A DNA stretch of 64,000 nucleotides from Nocardia speluncae NBRC 108251 (GCF_001613245.1 NZ_BDBZ01000019.1:88437-152436), one strand, 5' to 3'; positions 33,246-41,059 are shown, numbered from the stretch's first letter. Notes: generated by a model from the sequence alone, not told the origin. Translations and numbers: made by a program.

Positions 33246-33455
33246 GTGGCACCGCAATTTCATGACGGGCCGCTCGCCCTGAACCCCTTAGACCGAGCCG
33301 CCCGCAACAGCTCGATGCCCATGACGCCGCCTCGGCCGCACACCGCGCTGCGACTATCACGTCCGCCGCGGAAACCCCACCGAGGCAGCGGCTCTCGCAC
33401 CGACCCAACCCATACCACCCGACCGAACCGACCCCGAAAGGAGGTATACCGATGA
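33246..33455 (+). CDS. 69-residue basic mini-ORF coupled to a Met/Cys-rich peptide
   Basis: A GTG at 33246 follows AAGG by 8 nt; an ATG at 33240 is the alternative. The product is basic and Pro/Arg-rich (TALRLSRPPRKPHRGSGS, end KEVYR). Its last codons AAG GAG GTA TAC CGA TGA hold the ribosome binding site of the next peptide, and its TGA overlaps that ATG (ATGA 33452-33455). The same design is seen at 21948-22034. It lies 30 bp downstream of the MFS stop. Composition alone would not support coding; the coupling does. Confidence 0.4.
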   Translation: MAPQFHDGPLALNPLDRAARNSSMPMTPPRPHTALRLSRPPRKPHRGSGSRTDPTHTTRPNRPRKEVYR

Positions 33456-33517
33456 ATCCGCTGCAAATGATCTGCGATTGGATGTGCCGCGCTATGGGCA
33501 ACTGCCCGATGATGTGA
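33452..33517 (+). CDS. 21-residue Met/Cys-rich micropeptide
   Basis: An ATG at 33452 with AAAGGAGG 8 nt upstream, an ideal ribosome binding site, opens MNPLQMICDWMCRAMG and ends NCPMM. Six Met (1, 6, 11, 15, 20, 21) and three Cys (8, 12, 18) make nine soft-metal ligands in 21 residues. The start overlaps the stop of the mini-ORF upstream. It closes the lpqS-cysK2-MFS unit, so it would be made under copper stress. No described family is known to me. Cu(I) binding is inferred from composition. Confidence 0.6.
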   Translation: MNPLQMICDWMCRAMGNCPMM

Positions 33518-33570
33518 CGCCCGGCCGGGGTGGCGCCGGCCACCGTGCAGGCACCACCCCGGGCCGGATA

Positions 33571-33665
33571 ATGGTCAGCAAGGATCGCTGCCGTGGTCAG
33601 CGGCCTCACTCCTGTACGGCGAGCCGGTGTCTTCAGCTCGGTGTGATGTTGGCGGCGCTGATCAT
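33571..33665 (+). pseudogene. Decayed copy of the N-terminus of the lpqS-like gene at 44144
   Basis: The stretch from ATGGTCAGCAAGGATCGC to GGCGGCGCTGATCATT matches 44150-44245 at most positions (shared CCGTGGTCAGCG, ACGGCGAGCCGG, CTCGGTGTGATG, GGCGGCGCTGAT). An indel and the loss of everything after the first membrane segment leave no usable gene. It shows that an lpqS-like gene once followed the Met/Cys peptide here. Confidence 0.7.
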
Positions 33666-33720
33666 TCGGAGCAGTCGCGGCCGGCGCGCTGCACCGCCTC
33701 AACCGATCACAGACCAGCGG

Positions 33721-34515
33721 TCAGTCGACCAGGAATGCCGACGTACGGTCAGTCCAGGTCTTGATATCGGCGACCGAGGTCGAGATATGCAGGGTCGCGT
33801 TCGGGAGCAACTCACGCAACTTTTCAGCGGTCGATACCGGGTGCAACGGGTCGGTGTCCCACGCCAAGATCAATGTCGGGTGGGTGAGTGTGGCGATCTC
33901 GGCCGGATCCGGTAGATCTGAGCGCCCTACGCCTCGCAGTATCGGCGCGAGCAACTCGTCGGGGACGTCGGGAGTGAACCCGAACTCGGGGTAGTCGGCG
34001 AAGATCGGGAGCGGTTCGCCCTCGGCCCACCGGTCCAGCCACGCCGCCGGCCCATCGGAATCGATGGCCTCGGCCGCGTCGGTATACCAATTACGCGCCT
34101 GCTGAGGGCCAGTTTCCCAGGCAACCGGCGGGATCATCAGCACAAGGCGGCGAAACCGCTGCGGCGCGGCGATCGCAGAACGCAGTGCTACATCGGCGCC
34201 CAACGACGAACCCACGAAGTCCATCGGTTCGTCGATGCCGACTGCATCCAGTAATCCGAGCAGGTCACGGCTGAAATTTTCGAACAGATAATCCTCGGCT
34301 CGCGGGCGCCCGCTCGACCGTCCGTGGCCGCGCTGATCGTAGGTAAGCAGCCGACGACCATCGGCCACCGCCTCGATATCGAACAACTTCAGCCCGCGCA
34401 CGCCCGCACGGCTGAGCAGCACTCCGTGCGCATACCCGAGGGGCCGCCCGGCTCCAGTGATCCGGTAGGCGATCCGCCCTCCGTCACGTTCGAAGTAACT
34501 GTCTTGCAGCGGCAT
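33721..34515 (-). CDS. Alpha/beta-hydrolase
   Basis: This is a 264-residue hydrolase. The nucleophile elbow is G-S-S-L-G (DFVGSSLGADVAL), the oxyanion region follows GRPLGYAHGVLLSR, and the acid residue lies in LILAWDTDPLHP. A clear catalytic histidine near the C-terminus, usually in a GH(F/W) motif, is not obvious; HISTSVADIKTW is the candidate. The ATG at 34515 fits a GAGG site 9 nt upstream; the frame opens at 34563. Homologues are general esterases, haloperoxidase-like hydrolases or lactonases; the substrate is unknown. It is transcribed leftward toward the decayed lpqS copy. Confidence 0.85.
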   Translation of the reverse strand: MPLQDSYFERDGGRIAYRITGAGRPLGYAHGVLLSRAGVRGLKLFDIEAVADGRRLLTYDQRGHGRSSGRPRAEDYLFENFSRDLLGLLDAVGIDEPMDFVGSSLGADVALRSAIAAPQRFRRLVLMIPPVAWETGPQQARNWYTDAAEAIDSDGPAAWLDRWAEGEPLPIFADYPEFGFTPDVPDELLAPILRGVGRSDLPDPAEIATLTHPTLILAWDTDPLHPVSTAEKLRELLPNATLHISTSVADIKTWTDRTSAFLVD

Positions 34516-34807
34516 CGGCGACATCCTCAAGTTTAGGGTTACGGGGTAAGGGTATAGCACCACGCGAGCGGATGATGGGGTTCGGGAACATTGACGAGAA
34601 GCGTCACGCTGAGGAGTTACCGCAGATCCTGGATCGGTGAGACGGCGCGATGGTGCTGCTCATGATCATGGCGGTCGGTGTGAGGGTGGTGGGCGTGGCC
34701 CGGGCTGTGCATGCGCATCCGCGAGAGTGGCTTCGGCCGAGACACCCCAGTCGAATCGCTGCCCCGTATGTTCTGAGCCTCACTTCCCTTGACGAGAAGG
34801 AGGCGGA

Positions 34808-35137
34808 TTACTCGTCTTCGGCGATGCTCTTCATCGCCTTCCATCCGTGGGTGACGCCGCCGCCGGCGCGCAGGGCGGCGGCGACCATGACCGCTTCGGC
34901 GACATCGGCCTTGGAAGCGCCGGCCCTGACGGCGCGCTTGGCGTGGTCCTCGATGCAGAACGGGCACTGCGTGGTCACCGCGACGCCGACCGCGATCAGC
35001 TCCCGGGTGGCCAGATCCAGATTCCCGGTGTTCTTGCTGAACACGGCCTTGTCGAATCCGAAGAAGGCCGAGACCATCTCCGGTGCTGCTTCCTTGATGT
35101 CGGCCATGAACTTCGCTTCGTCGTTGTGCGAGTGCAT
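34808..35137 (-). CDS. AhpD-like carboxymuconolactone decarboxylase-family protein
   Basis: This is a 109-residue protein of the small CMD/AhpD family. The redox motif CPFCIEDH (CxxC-x2-DH) is intact, as in peroxidase-type members that reduce peroxides using a CxxC. The family usual length is 100-120 residues, so it is complete. It lies 82 bp downstream of the DHA2 transporter on the same strand and is probably co-transcribed, which suggests an oxidative or electrophile-stress cassette. Ribosome binding site AAAGGACC precedes the ATG. Confidence 0.9.
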   Translation of the reverse strand: MHSHNDEAKFMADIKEAAPEMVSAFFGFDKAVFSKNTGNLDLATRELIAVGVAVTTQCPFCIEDHAKRAVRAGASKADVAEAVMVAAALRAGGGVTHGWKAMKSIAEDE

Positions 35138-35218
35138 CGTTGGTCCTTTGCTTGTTTTCGTTGGTCGAGCTCAGGTGTGGAAGCTCATGATGAGAGGGCC
35201 CGGGCAGGCGAGGGGTGT

Positions 35219-36673
35219 TCAGTGCATGGTGTCGGCAGACCTGCCCGTGGGCATCGGCTCTTTTGTGTTGCCACGGAGGAACAACACAGCGACCACGGCG
35301 GCGGTCAGCAGCATCGCGAACGCCACCAACAATGCACCGCTGTAGCCGTCGGTGAGGGCGGCGGGTTCGGGCTCGGCGGAACCGCTGGTGACGGTGGCGG
35401 CGACACCGGCGAGGACCGCGATACCGAGCGCGACACCGATCTGCTGCGCGGAATTGAGCAGCGCTGAGGCGATTCCGGCTTTGTCGCTGTCGACGTGGTA
35501 GACCGCCGCCTGGGTCAGCGCCATCACCCCGAGACCGAACCCGAGTGCCGACATCAGCATCGCCGGTGCCAGATGCAACCAGTAGCCGCTGGTCGTGGTG
35601 ATCGTGGAGAACCACAGCGCCGCGAGCGCACTGAGAATGGCGCCCGCGCCGGCGACGAGGCGCGGGGTGAGGCTCAGCAGCAGTTTCGGAGCCAGGCCCG
35701 CACCGAGGATGATGCCGACCGCGAACGGTAGCCACGCCAGACCGGTCATGATCGGCGAATAGTCACGTACCCGCTGCAGGTAGAGCGTCAGCACATACAG
35801 CGACCCCATCGGTCCCACCGCCAGCAGCAGCATGGTGAGGTAGGCGCCGGTGCGGTTGCGGTCGCGGAACAGGCTCAGCGGGACGAGAGGGTTGCGGCTG
35901 CGTGCCTGGGTGAGCACGAAACCTGTCAGGACAGCGACGGCCACGCCCGCGGCGATCAGTGCGATCGGGTCGGTGAAGCCGTCTTCGCCGAAGCGGGTGA
36001 TCGCGTAGACGAGGGCGAACGTGCCTGCCGTACCGAGCACGGCGCCGAGGGTGCCGAGTTGTCCGCGGTGCGGCTGCGGGGCGACCAGGGTGCGGGTCCC
36101 CAGCAGCACGAGCAGCCCGATGGGGATATTGATGAAGAAGACCCAGCGCCACCCGAGGGTGCCGGTCAGCACGCCGCCGGCCAGCAGGCCGATCACGATG
36201 CCCAGACCCGACATCGCGCCATAGAGCGATAACGCGGTGTCGCGCAGCTTGCGCTCGGCGAAGGTCGTGGTGATCAGGGCGAGCACGTTGGGGGCGATGA
36301 GCGCCGCACCCAGCCCTTGCAGCCCGCGCGCCCCGATCAGCATGCCCGCGGTCTGCCCCAGACCACCGGCGAGCGAGGCGACCACGAAGATGATCAAACC
36401 GACCTGCACGGTGCGGCGCCGTCCCCACAGGTCCCCGATGCGGCCACCGAGCATCAGCAACGCACCGAACGCCAGGATGTAGGCATTCACCACCCACGAC
36501 AGATGCACCGCGCGTACGTCCAGTTCCCGCTGGATGCTGGGCAGCGCCACGTTCACCACCGAGTCGTCGAGCACCAGCATCAACTGAGCCGTCGCGATGG
36601 TGAACAAGGAAGCCACCGCCGCGGGTGACGTCTTGCCGCCCTTGTCCGCCGCGGTGCCGACTACCTCGGTCAT
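35219..36673 (-). CDS. DHA2-type (14-TM) MFS efflux transporter
   Basis: This is a 484-residue EmrB/QacA-type transporter. The segments LDDSVVNVALPSIQREL, WVVNAYILAFGALLMLGGRIGDLWGRRR and a 14-helix profile identify the group. The ATG at 36673 has GAGGAG upstream (GTG at 36679 is an alternative). A G-tract palindrome variant lies at 36697, 24 bp upstream, so it may be repressed by the CsoR-family protein. It heads a small leftward unit with the AhpD-like gene. It is similar in type to, but distinct from, the transporter at 22997. Confidence 0.88.
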   Translation of the reverse strand: MTEVVGTAADKGGKTSPAAVASLFTIATAQLMLVLDDSVVNVALPSIQRELDVRAVHLSWVVNAYILAFGALLMLGGRIGDLWGRRRTVQVGLIIFVVASLAGGLGQTAGMLIGARGLQGLGAALIAPNVLALITTTFAERKLRDTALSLYGAMSGLGIVIGLLAGGVLTGTLGWRWVFFINIPIGLLVLLGTRTLVAPQPHRGQLGTLGAVLGTAGTFALVYAITRFGEDGFTDPIALIAAGVAVAVLTGFVLTQARSRNPLVPLSLFRDRNRTGAYLTMLLLAVGPMGSLYVLTLYLQRVRDYSPIMTGLAWLPFAVGIILGAGLAPKLLLSLTPRLVAGAGAILSALAALWFSTITTTSGYWLHLAPAMLMSALGFGLGVMALTQAAVYHVDSDKAGIASALLNSAQQIGVALGIAVLAGVAATVTSGSAEPEPAALTDGYSGALLVAFAMLLTAAVVAVLFLRGNTKEPMPTGRSADTMH

Positions 36674-36696
36674 GTTCACATCTCCTCATCATGGGA

Positions 36697-36713
36697 TACC
36701 CCCGTAAGGTATC
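36697..36713. promoter_or_regulatory. Imperfect CsoR-family operator-like site
   Basis: ATACCCCCGTAAGGTAT keeps the outer ATACC/GGTAT arms of the palindrome family but has a broken centre. It lies 24 bp before the DHA2 gene and 45 bp before the divergent CGNR gene. Confidence 0.5.
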
Positions 36714-36757
36714 GAGCCCTGGCTAATGTGTCAATCCGGTGTGTAGCATTAGCTTTT

Positions 36758-37315
36758 GTGACCGGCCGTTTCCCCTTGCTCGGCGAGCCATTGCCGCTGG
36801 ATCTGATCAACACCACCCCCTCCCTCGGCGACCTGCTGCAAACCCCCGACGATCTGCGCGCCTGGTACACGGCCCAAGCCCACCGGCTACCCGAACTCGA
36901 CGGCGACATCAGCGCGGCCGATGTCGCCGCAGTCCGCGAGATCCGCGGCCACATCGCGGCCGCCCTGGAGCGCACCCGTCGCGGGCAATGCCCACACCGG
37001 CTCGACCTACTCGCGCTCGAACGCGCCCAACTCGCAGCCCCCGCGGTCACGCACCTGAGGTGGGAAGACGCCGGATTGACCGCCGCCCGCCGGCGTGCGG
37101 GCACGCCCGGACAACGTCTGGCCGCCGAACTCGCCGAATCTGCCGCTCACCTGCTGGCCGATCCCGCGGTCACCACGATCCGGCAATGTGACGCCCACGA
37201 CTGCGTGATCTGGTTCCTGCCCACCAACTCGCGCCGGCGCTGGTGCTCACCCGCTCTGTGTGGCAACCGTATGCGCGTGGCCCGGCACTACCGGCGCCAC
37301 AAAGCCGAACAGTAG
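36758..37315 (+). CDS. CGNR zinc-finger regulator (ABATE-domain family)
   Basis: This is a 185-residue protein from the GTG at 36758. The N-terminal ~130 residues are helical (ABATE-type stress domain: LDLINTTPSLGDLLQTPDDLRAW). The C-terminus is a CGNR zinc finger: QCDAHDCVIWFLPTNSRRRWCSPALCGNRMRVARHYRRHK, split here as two Cys pairs with the CGNR signature. No ribosome binding site is present; TAGCAT lies ~9 bp upstream as a -10 element, so translation may be leaderless. It is divergent from the DHA2 transporter and is its likely local regulator. Confidence 0.85.
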   Translation: MTGRFPLLGEPLPLDLINTTPSLGDLLQTPDDLRAWYTAQAHRLPELDGDISAADVAAVREIRGHIAAALERTRRGQCPHRLDLLALERAQLAAPAVTHLRWEDAGLTAARRRAGTPGQRLAAELAESAAHLLADPAVTTIRQCDAHDCVIWFLPTNSRRRWCSPALCGNRMRVARHYRRHKAEQ

Positions 37316-37379
37316 CCACCACGCGGCATGTGGCGGTCCAGAGCATGAGCGACACCGAGGACCTCACCTGTCGACACTC

Positions 37380-37577
37380 TCAGTCCTCGTCGGGAGTATC
37401 GGGATCGCGCAACTGCCGGTGTGTTCCGCCGAGTTCAGGCAGGTGGAAGCCGTAGTGGCCATCGATGCCGATATCCGTCCGGATGAACGGTGAGAGTCCG
37501 GCAGCGTCCACATCCAGCACCGGATGGCCGTGGCCGCGTAGTTCGGTCAACGCGCGATCGATGTAGACGGTGCGATT
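37380..37577 (-). pseudogene. C-terminal stub of a Tn3-family transposase
   Basis: About 65 residues starting NRTVYIDRALTELRGHG and including AAGLSPFIRTDIGIDGHYGF and QLRDPDTPDED match the conserved C-terminus of Tn3-family TnpA (LSPF..HIN..GRYSF..LRPLRDP). Upstream of 37577 the homology stops abruptly and the frame runs into unrelated DNA. The remnant shows past Tn3-type transposition beside the copper gene at 37751. Confidence 0.8.
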
Positions 37578-37690
37578 TCCGGCGGCAGCACCTGACGGGG
37601 CCGACACCACGCCACCCGGTCGCACCCCAGGCAGCTCGCCCCAATACCTGATCGGCCCCTTTCCTTCCGGAAGGAAGCCCCTCTTGCAGT

Positions 37691-37707
37691 ATACCCCTGG
37701 GGGGTAT
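37691..37707. promoter_or_regulatory. CsoR-family operator-like palindrome
   Basis: ATACCCCTGGGGGGTAT lies 44 bp before the ATG of the His-rich copper-binding-like gene. It is one of the best matches to the palindrome family in the window. Confidence 0.75.
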
Positions 37708-37750
37708 ATGTTTCCTCTCGTCCCACTGACGACGAGAACAGGAAATTGCA

Positions 37751-38659
37751 ATGAACCCCTCGAACCACGCTCACCACGCAGGCCACGGCCACCACGCGAA
37801 CCATGGGGAGGCCCGCGGCGGGTCTATCGCACATGCGACCACCGCTACTCACAGCGGCCACAACGGTCACATCGACCCGAAACCCGCCCACGCCGGCCAC
37901 CACTCCCACGCCGGTCATGACGCCGGCGCGTTCCCGGGCGGTCTGCTGATCACACAGGACGGATACTCACTGGATTTGGCGGACACCCTCGTGCAACCCG
38001 GTGAGATCGAGTTCCGGTTCCGAATCCTGGGTCCCGACGGGCAGCCGGTCACCGACTACACCCCGATCCACGACAAAGAACTGCATCTGATCGTCGCCCG
38101 CCGCGAACTGACCGGCTTCTGGCACGTACATCCCCAGCGCGCCGCCGACGGCACCTGGTCGGTACAGCTGGACCTGCCCGAAGCAGGCGCATACCGGGTA
38201 TTCACCGATATCGCCCCGCGCGAACTCGGCCGCACCATCACCCTCGGCGCGGACCTCGCCGTCGCAGGACACTATGCACCGCTACCGATTCCGGAACCGG
38301 CTCGCACCACAGTCGTCGACGGGTACGAAGTCGAACTGGGCGGCGACCTGGTCGCCGGCGAAGGCCGGCAACTGACCCTCACCGTCCGCAAGGACGGAGC
38401 CCCGGTCACCGATCTACAGCCCTACCTCGCAGCGTTCGGCCACCTGGTCGTCCTGCGGGCCGGAGACCTGGCCTACGTCCACGTCCACCCCAACGGGGAA
38501 CCCGGAGACGGTGCCACCGCCCCCGGCCCCGACATCACCTTCCACACCCTGGTCCCCGGACCGGGCGTCTACCGCCTGTTCCTCGACTTCAAACATCGCG
38601 GAACCGTACGCACCGCAGCCTTCACACTGCCCACCACTACACCCCACCGCCACCACTGA
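37751..38659 (+). CDS. His-rich copper-binding-like protein (paralogue 2)
   Basis: This is a 302-residue paralogue of the protein at 28217-29155. The first ~60 residues have no signal peptide and no membrane segment; they are instead a His/Gly/Ala track (HAHHAGHGHHANHG, GHNGHIDPKPAHAGHHSHAGHDAG). The two beta-domains follow with the same His motifs: KELHLIVARRELTGFWHVHP and DLAYVHVHPNGEPGD, and a C-terminal HRHH. The protein may therefore act in the cytoplasm or leave the cell by another route. A CsoR-type palindrome stands 44 bp upstream. Ni, Cu or Zn are possible ligands for the His track. Confidence 0.8.
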   Translation: MNPSNHAHHAGHGHHANHGEARGGSIAHATTATHSGHNGHIDPKPAHAGHHSHAGHDAGAFPGGLLITQDGYSLDLADTLVQPGEIEFRFRILGPDGQPVTDYTPIHDKELHLIVARRELTGFWHVHPQRAADGTWSVQLDLPEAGAYRVFTDIAPRELGRTITLGADLAVAGHYAPLPIPEPARTTVVDGYEVELGGDLVAGEGRQLTLTVRKDGAPVTDLQPYLAAFGHLVVLRAGDLAYVHVHPNGEPGDGATAPGPDITFHTLVPGPGVYRLFLDFKHRGTVRTAAFTLPTTTPHRHH

Positions 38660-38737
38660 CAACAGAAGCCAGCTACAGACGTTGTCGCCGCCGACCGCAC
38701 AGATAGGCCGCACCGACATCGACGAGAAGAGGCGGAC

Positions 38738-39097
38738 ATGCAGCATCTGGGACGGCTGCGGATAGCGCTCCTGCTGACCGGCATCGCGTTCATCGCCGGG
38801 GTATATCCATTGATCCATCTGTGGCCCGCAGGTTTCCGCTGGCAGCCTGCACAGCCCGAGTACGAGCAGATGATCGCGGTAATCTACGCAGTACTCGGAG
38901 TCTTCTTGATCCGGGCCTCCCGCCACCCACTGGGTCACCTGTCCCTCATCTGGTTCACGGTGTGGTCGAGCCTGGCCCACGCCGCTGTCATGACCTGGCA
39001 TGCCGCGCGCGCCCCAACCGAATGGCAGCACCTGGCGGGTGATGTCCCCGTGCTGATACTTATAGCGATCACCCTGGCGATGCGGGTCTGTCAGTGA
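38738..39097 (+). CDS. DUF6632-type membrane protein, 3' end replaced by an IS
   Basis: This is a 119-residue protein with four membrane helices (LLLTGIAFIAGVYPLIHLW, MIAVIYAVLGVFLIR, LIWFTVWSSLAHAAVMTWHA, DVPVLILIAITLAM), as in the DUF6632 family. The last codons and TGA (RVCQ, stop) come from the left end of the IS256-type element at 39084. Without the IS the frame would continue across 40483 as LTPHGNTVPAENRE and stop at 40524-40526. The truncation removes only a short hydrophilic tail, so the protein may still work. Confidence 0.8.
   Translation: MQHLGRLRIALLLTGIAFIAGVYPLIHLWPAGFRWQPAQPEYEQMIAVIYAVLGVFLIRASRHPLGHLSLIWFTVWSSLAHAAVMTWHAARAPTEWQHLAGDVPVLILIAITLAMRVCQ
39076..39083. repeat. 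Left copy of the 8-bp target duplication (GGCGATGC)
   Basis: GGCGATGC directly precedes the IS and is repeated directly after it at 40475-40482, inside what was one continuous reading frame. Eight-base duplications are normal for IS256-family elements. Confidence 0.85.
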
Positions 39098-40474
39098 TCT
39101 TGTGGGCGGGACGGTGATCGGAGAGGCTGAGGCGGCCTGCCTCAGCGGAAGGGATCATCGTGTCGGAGAAGTCGGTGCCGGCGGCCGAAGGGTCGTCGCC
39201 GGCGGACGGTCTGGATGTCCGGATCGCCCAGGAGTTGGTGGATAAAGCCCGCAAAGGAGGGGTGTCGCTGGCCGGTCCGGGTGGATTGCTGTCGCAGATC
39301 ACGAAAACCGTCCTGGAGGCGGCGCTCAACGCTGAAATGGACGAACACTTGGGATATTCCAAGGGCGACTCGACTGTCAGCGGAGACGGGAACCATCGCA
39401 ACGGCCGGTCGCAAAAGACGGTGCATACCGATGTCGGTTCGGTGCGTATCGATGTGCCGCGAGATCGGAAATCGGAATTCGAACCGGTGATGGTTCCGAA
39501 GCATTCCCGGCGTGTGGAGGGTTTCGACGAGTCGATCATTTCGCTGTATGCGAAGGGGTTGACGACCGGGGAGATCCAGAAGCATTTGTCGGAAATCTAC
39601 GATGTAGACGTTTCACGTGAGTTGATTTCGAAGGTAACCGACAGGGTTGTCGACGAAATGAATGAATGGCAGTCACGACCGCTGGAACGCGTGTATCCGG
39701 TGGTGCTGATCGATGCGATTTTCGTGAAGATCCGGGACGGCAGGGTTGTGAATCGGCCGATCTACGTCGCGGTCGGTGTCACCCTGGCCGGTGAGCGTGA
39801 CGTGCTGGGTCTGTGGGTCGGCACCGGCGGTGAAGGGGCGAAACACTGGGCCGGTGTGCTCGGCGAGCTGCGTAACCGCGGCGTCGCCGACGTGATGATC
39901 GTCTGCTGCGACGGCTTGAAAGGGCTCCCGGAGGCGATCAACGACACCTGGCCGCTGGCCGATGTCCAGCAATGCGTGGTCCATCTCGTACGCGCGAGCC
40001 TGAAATACACTTCTCGCAAGTACTGGAGCCGGATCACTACCGAACTCCGGGCCATCTACACCGCCCCCACTGTCGAAGCTGCTGAATCGCTGTTCGACGA
40101 GTTTGCCGCGGAATGGGAGCCGAAATACCCGGCGATGATCGCGGTCTGGCGCAACAGCTGGGAGCAATTCACGCCGTTCCTTAAGTTCCCGGCTCCTATC
40201 CGGAAACTTGTCTACACCACGAATGCGGTCGAAAGCCTGAACGCCAGGTTCCGGCACGCGACCCGTCGGCGTGGACATTTCCCCAACGAGCAAGCCGCAC
40301 TGAAAGTGCTCTACCTCGTTATACGGAATCCGTTGAAAAACCGGCCGAACATCACTGGAAAGATCAGCGGATGGAAGGATATACTCAACACGCTCGCGCT
40401 GTTCTACGGTGAGCGGATAACCGAAGGCTAGCAAGGCTTTTCACCGTTTCGCCCACAAAAATTCTGACACTCTC
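39084..40474 (+). mobile_element. Complete IS256-family insertion sequence (1391 bp)
   Basis: The left end GGGTCTGTCAG and right end (complement) GAGAGTGTCAG begin imperfect inverted repeats that extend over TTGTGGGCG and ACGGTGA. One intact transposase gene fills the element. The 8-bp direct repeat GGCGATGC on both sides and the intact frame indicate a recent, complete copy inserted into the DUF6632-type gene. Confidence 0.9.
39160..40431 (+). CDS. IS256-family transposase
   Basis: This is a 423-residue DDE transposase of the mutator type. The catalytic Asp residues lie in VVLIDAIFVKIRDG and VCCDGLKGLPEAI, and the Glu in TTNAVESLNARFR. The family motif CxxHx(V/L)R is seen as QCVVHLVRASL. 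The length is normal and there is no frameshift. It starts with GTG at 39160. It is the only gene of the element at 39084-40474 and is probably functional. Confidence 0.95.
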   Translation: MSEKSVPAAEGSSPADGLDVRIAQELVDKARKGGVSLAGPGGLLSQITKTVLEAALNAEMDEHLGYSKGDSTVSGDGNHRNGRSQKTVHTDVGSVRIDVPRDRKSEFEPVMVPKHSRRVEGFDESIISLYAKGLTTGEIQKHLSEIYDVDVSRELISKVTDRVVDEMNEWQSRPLERVYPVVLIDAIFVKIRDGRVVNRPIYVAVGVTLAGERDVLGLWVGTGGEGAKHWAGVLGELRNRGVADVMIVCCDGLKGLPEAINDTWPLADVQQCVVHLVRASLKYTSRKYWSRITTELRAIYTAPTVEAAESLFDEFAAEWEPKYPAMIAVWRNSWEQFTPFLKFPAPIRKLVYTTNAVESLNARFRHATRRRGHFPNEQAALKVLYLVIRNPLKNRPNITGKISGWKDILNTLALFYGERITEG

Positions 40475-40482
40475 GGCGATGC
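40475..40482. repeat. Right copy of the 8-bp target duplication (GGCGATGC)
   Basis: This copy immediately follows the IS right end. The old 3' end of the DUF6632-type gene continues from here to a TAG at 40524-40526. Confidence 0.85.
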
Positions 40483-40624
40483 TGACGCCGCACGGCAATA
40501 CGGTGCCTGCGGAGAACCGTGAGTAGCCTGATCCGCCTGGCGCCGGAGGGCAGGCGCGCCGCGGCCGACCGGTGGTAGCGCGGACGACGACAACAGCGGG
40601 ACCGAGCCCGCCATCATGGTCGAG

Positions 40625-41029
40625 TCAGGCAGCTGAGTCGAGGGTTTCGAGTGCGGCGGCCAAGCGGGCCCCAGCGTCCGCGGCGACCGGGCGGAGTCGT
40701 GGGTCGCTGGTGACTTCGACCATGAGTTCCGGATTCATGGCTTCGACGCGTATCAGTCCGGTGTCGTGAGGGTCGCTGCGTACGACGACGTTGCAGGGCA
40801 GCAGTAACCCGATCTGGCGATCGATCCCTACCGCCTGCTGCGCCAGCGGCGGATTGCAGGCACCGAGGATGCGGTAGTTCTCCATGTCGTGGCCGAGTTT
40901 GGCCTTCAACGTGGCGGCCATATCGATGTCGGTGAGGATCCCGAAACCTTGCCCGGCCAAGGCTTCCCGGACCGCGTCCACGGCCTCGTCGAAGCCGGTG
41001 TGCAGTGTGGTCGACAGGGCGATTTCCAT
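40625..41029 (-). CDS. DUF302-domain protein
   Basis: This is a 134-residue soluble protein with the DUF302 pattern: STTLHTGFDEAVDAVREAL, GFGILTDIDMAATLKAKLG, YRILGACNPPLAQQAV, GLLLPCNVVVR. The two conserved cysteines (GACNPP and LLPCNV) are present. The ATG at 41029 is chosen; a GTG at 41041 is too close to the GAGGAAAG site. DUF302 proteins often lie beside sulfur-transfer or metal genes. Here it follows a YgaP-like membrane protein and a CsoR/CstR-like repressor on the same strand, which fits a persulfide or copper response unit. Confidence 0.9.
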   Translation of the reverse strand: MEIALSTTLHTGFDEAVDAVREALAGQGFGILTDIDMAATLKAKLGHDMENYRILGACNPPLAQQAVGIDRQIGLLLPCNVVVRSDPHDTGLIRVEAMNPELMVEVTSDPRLRPVAADAGARLAAALETLDSAA

Positions 41030-41059
41030 GACGTAAAGCACCTTTCCTCGGCTGAGTTG

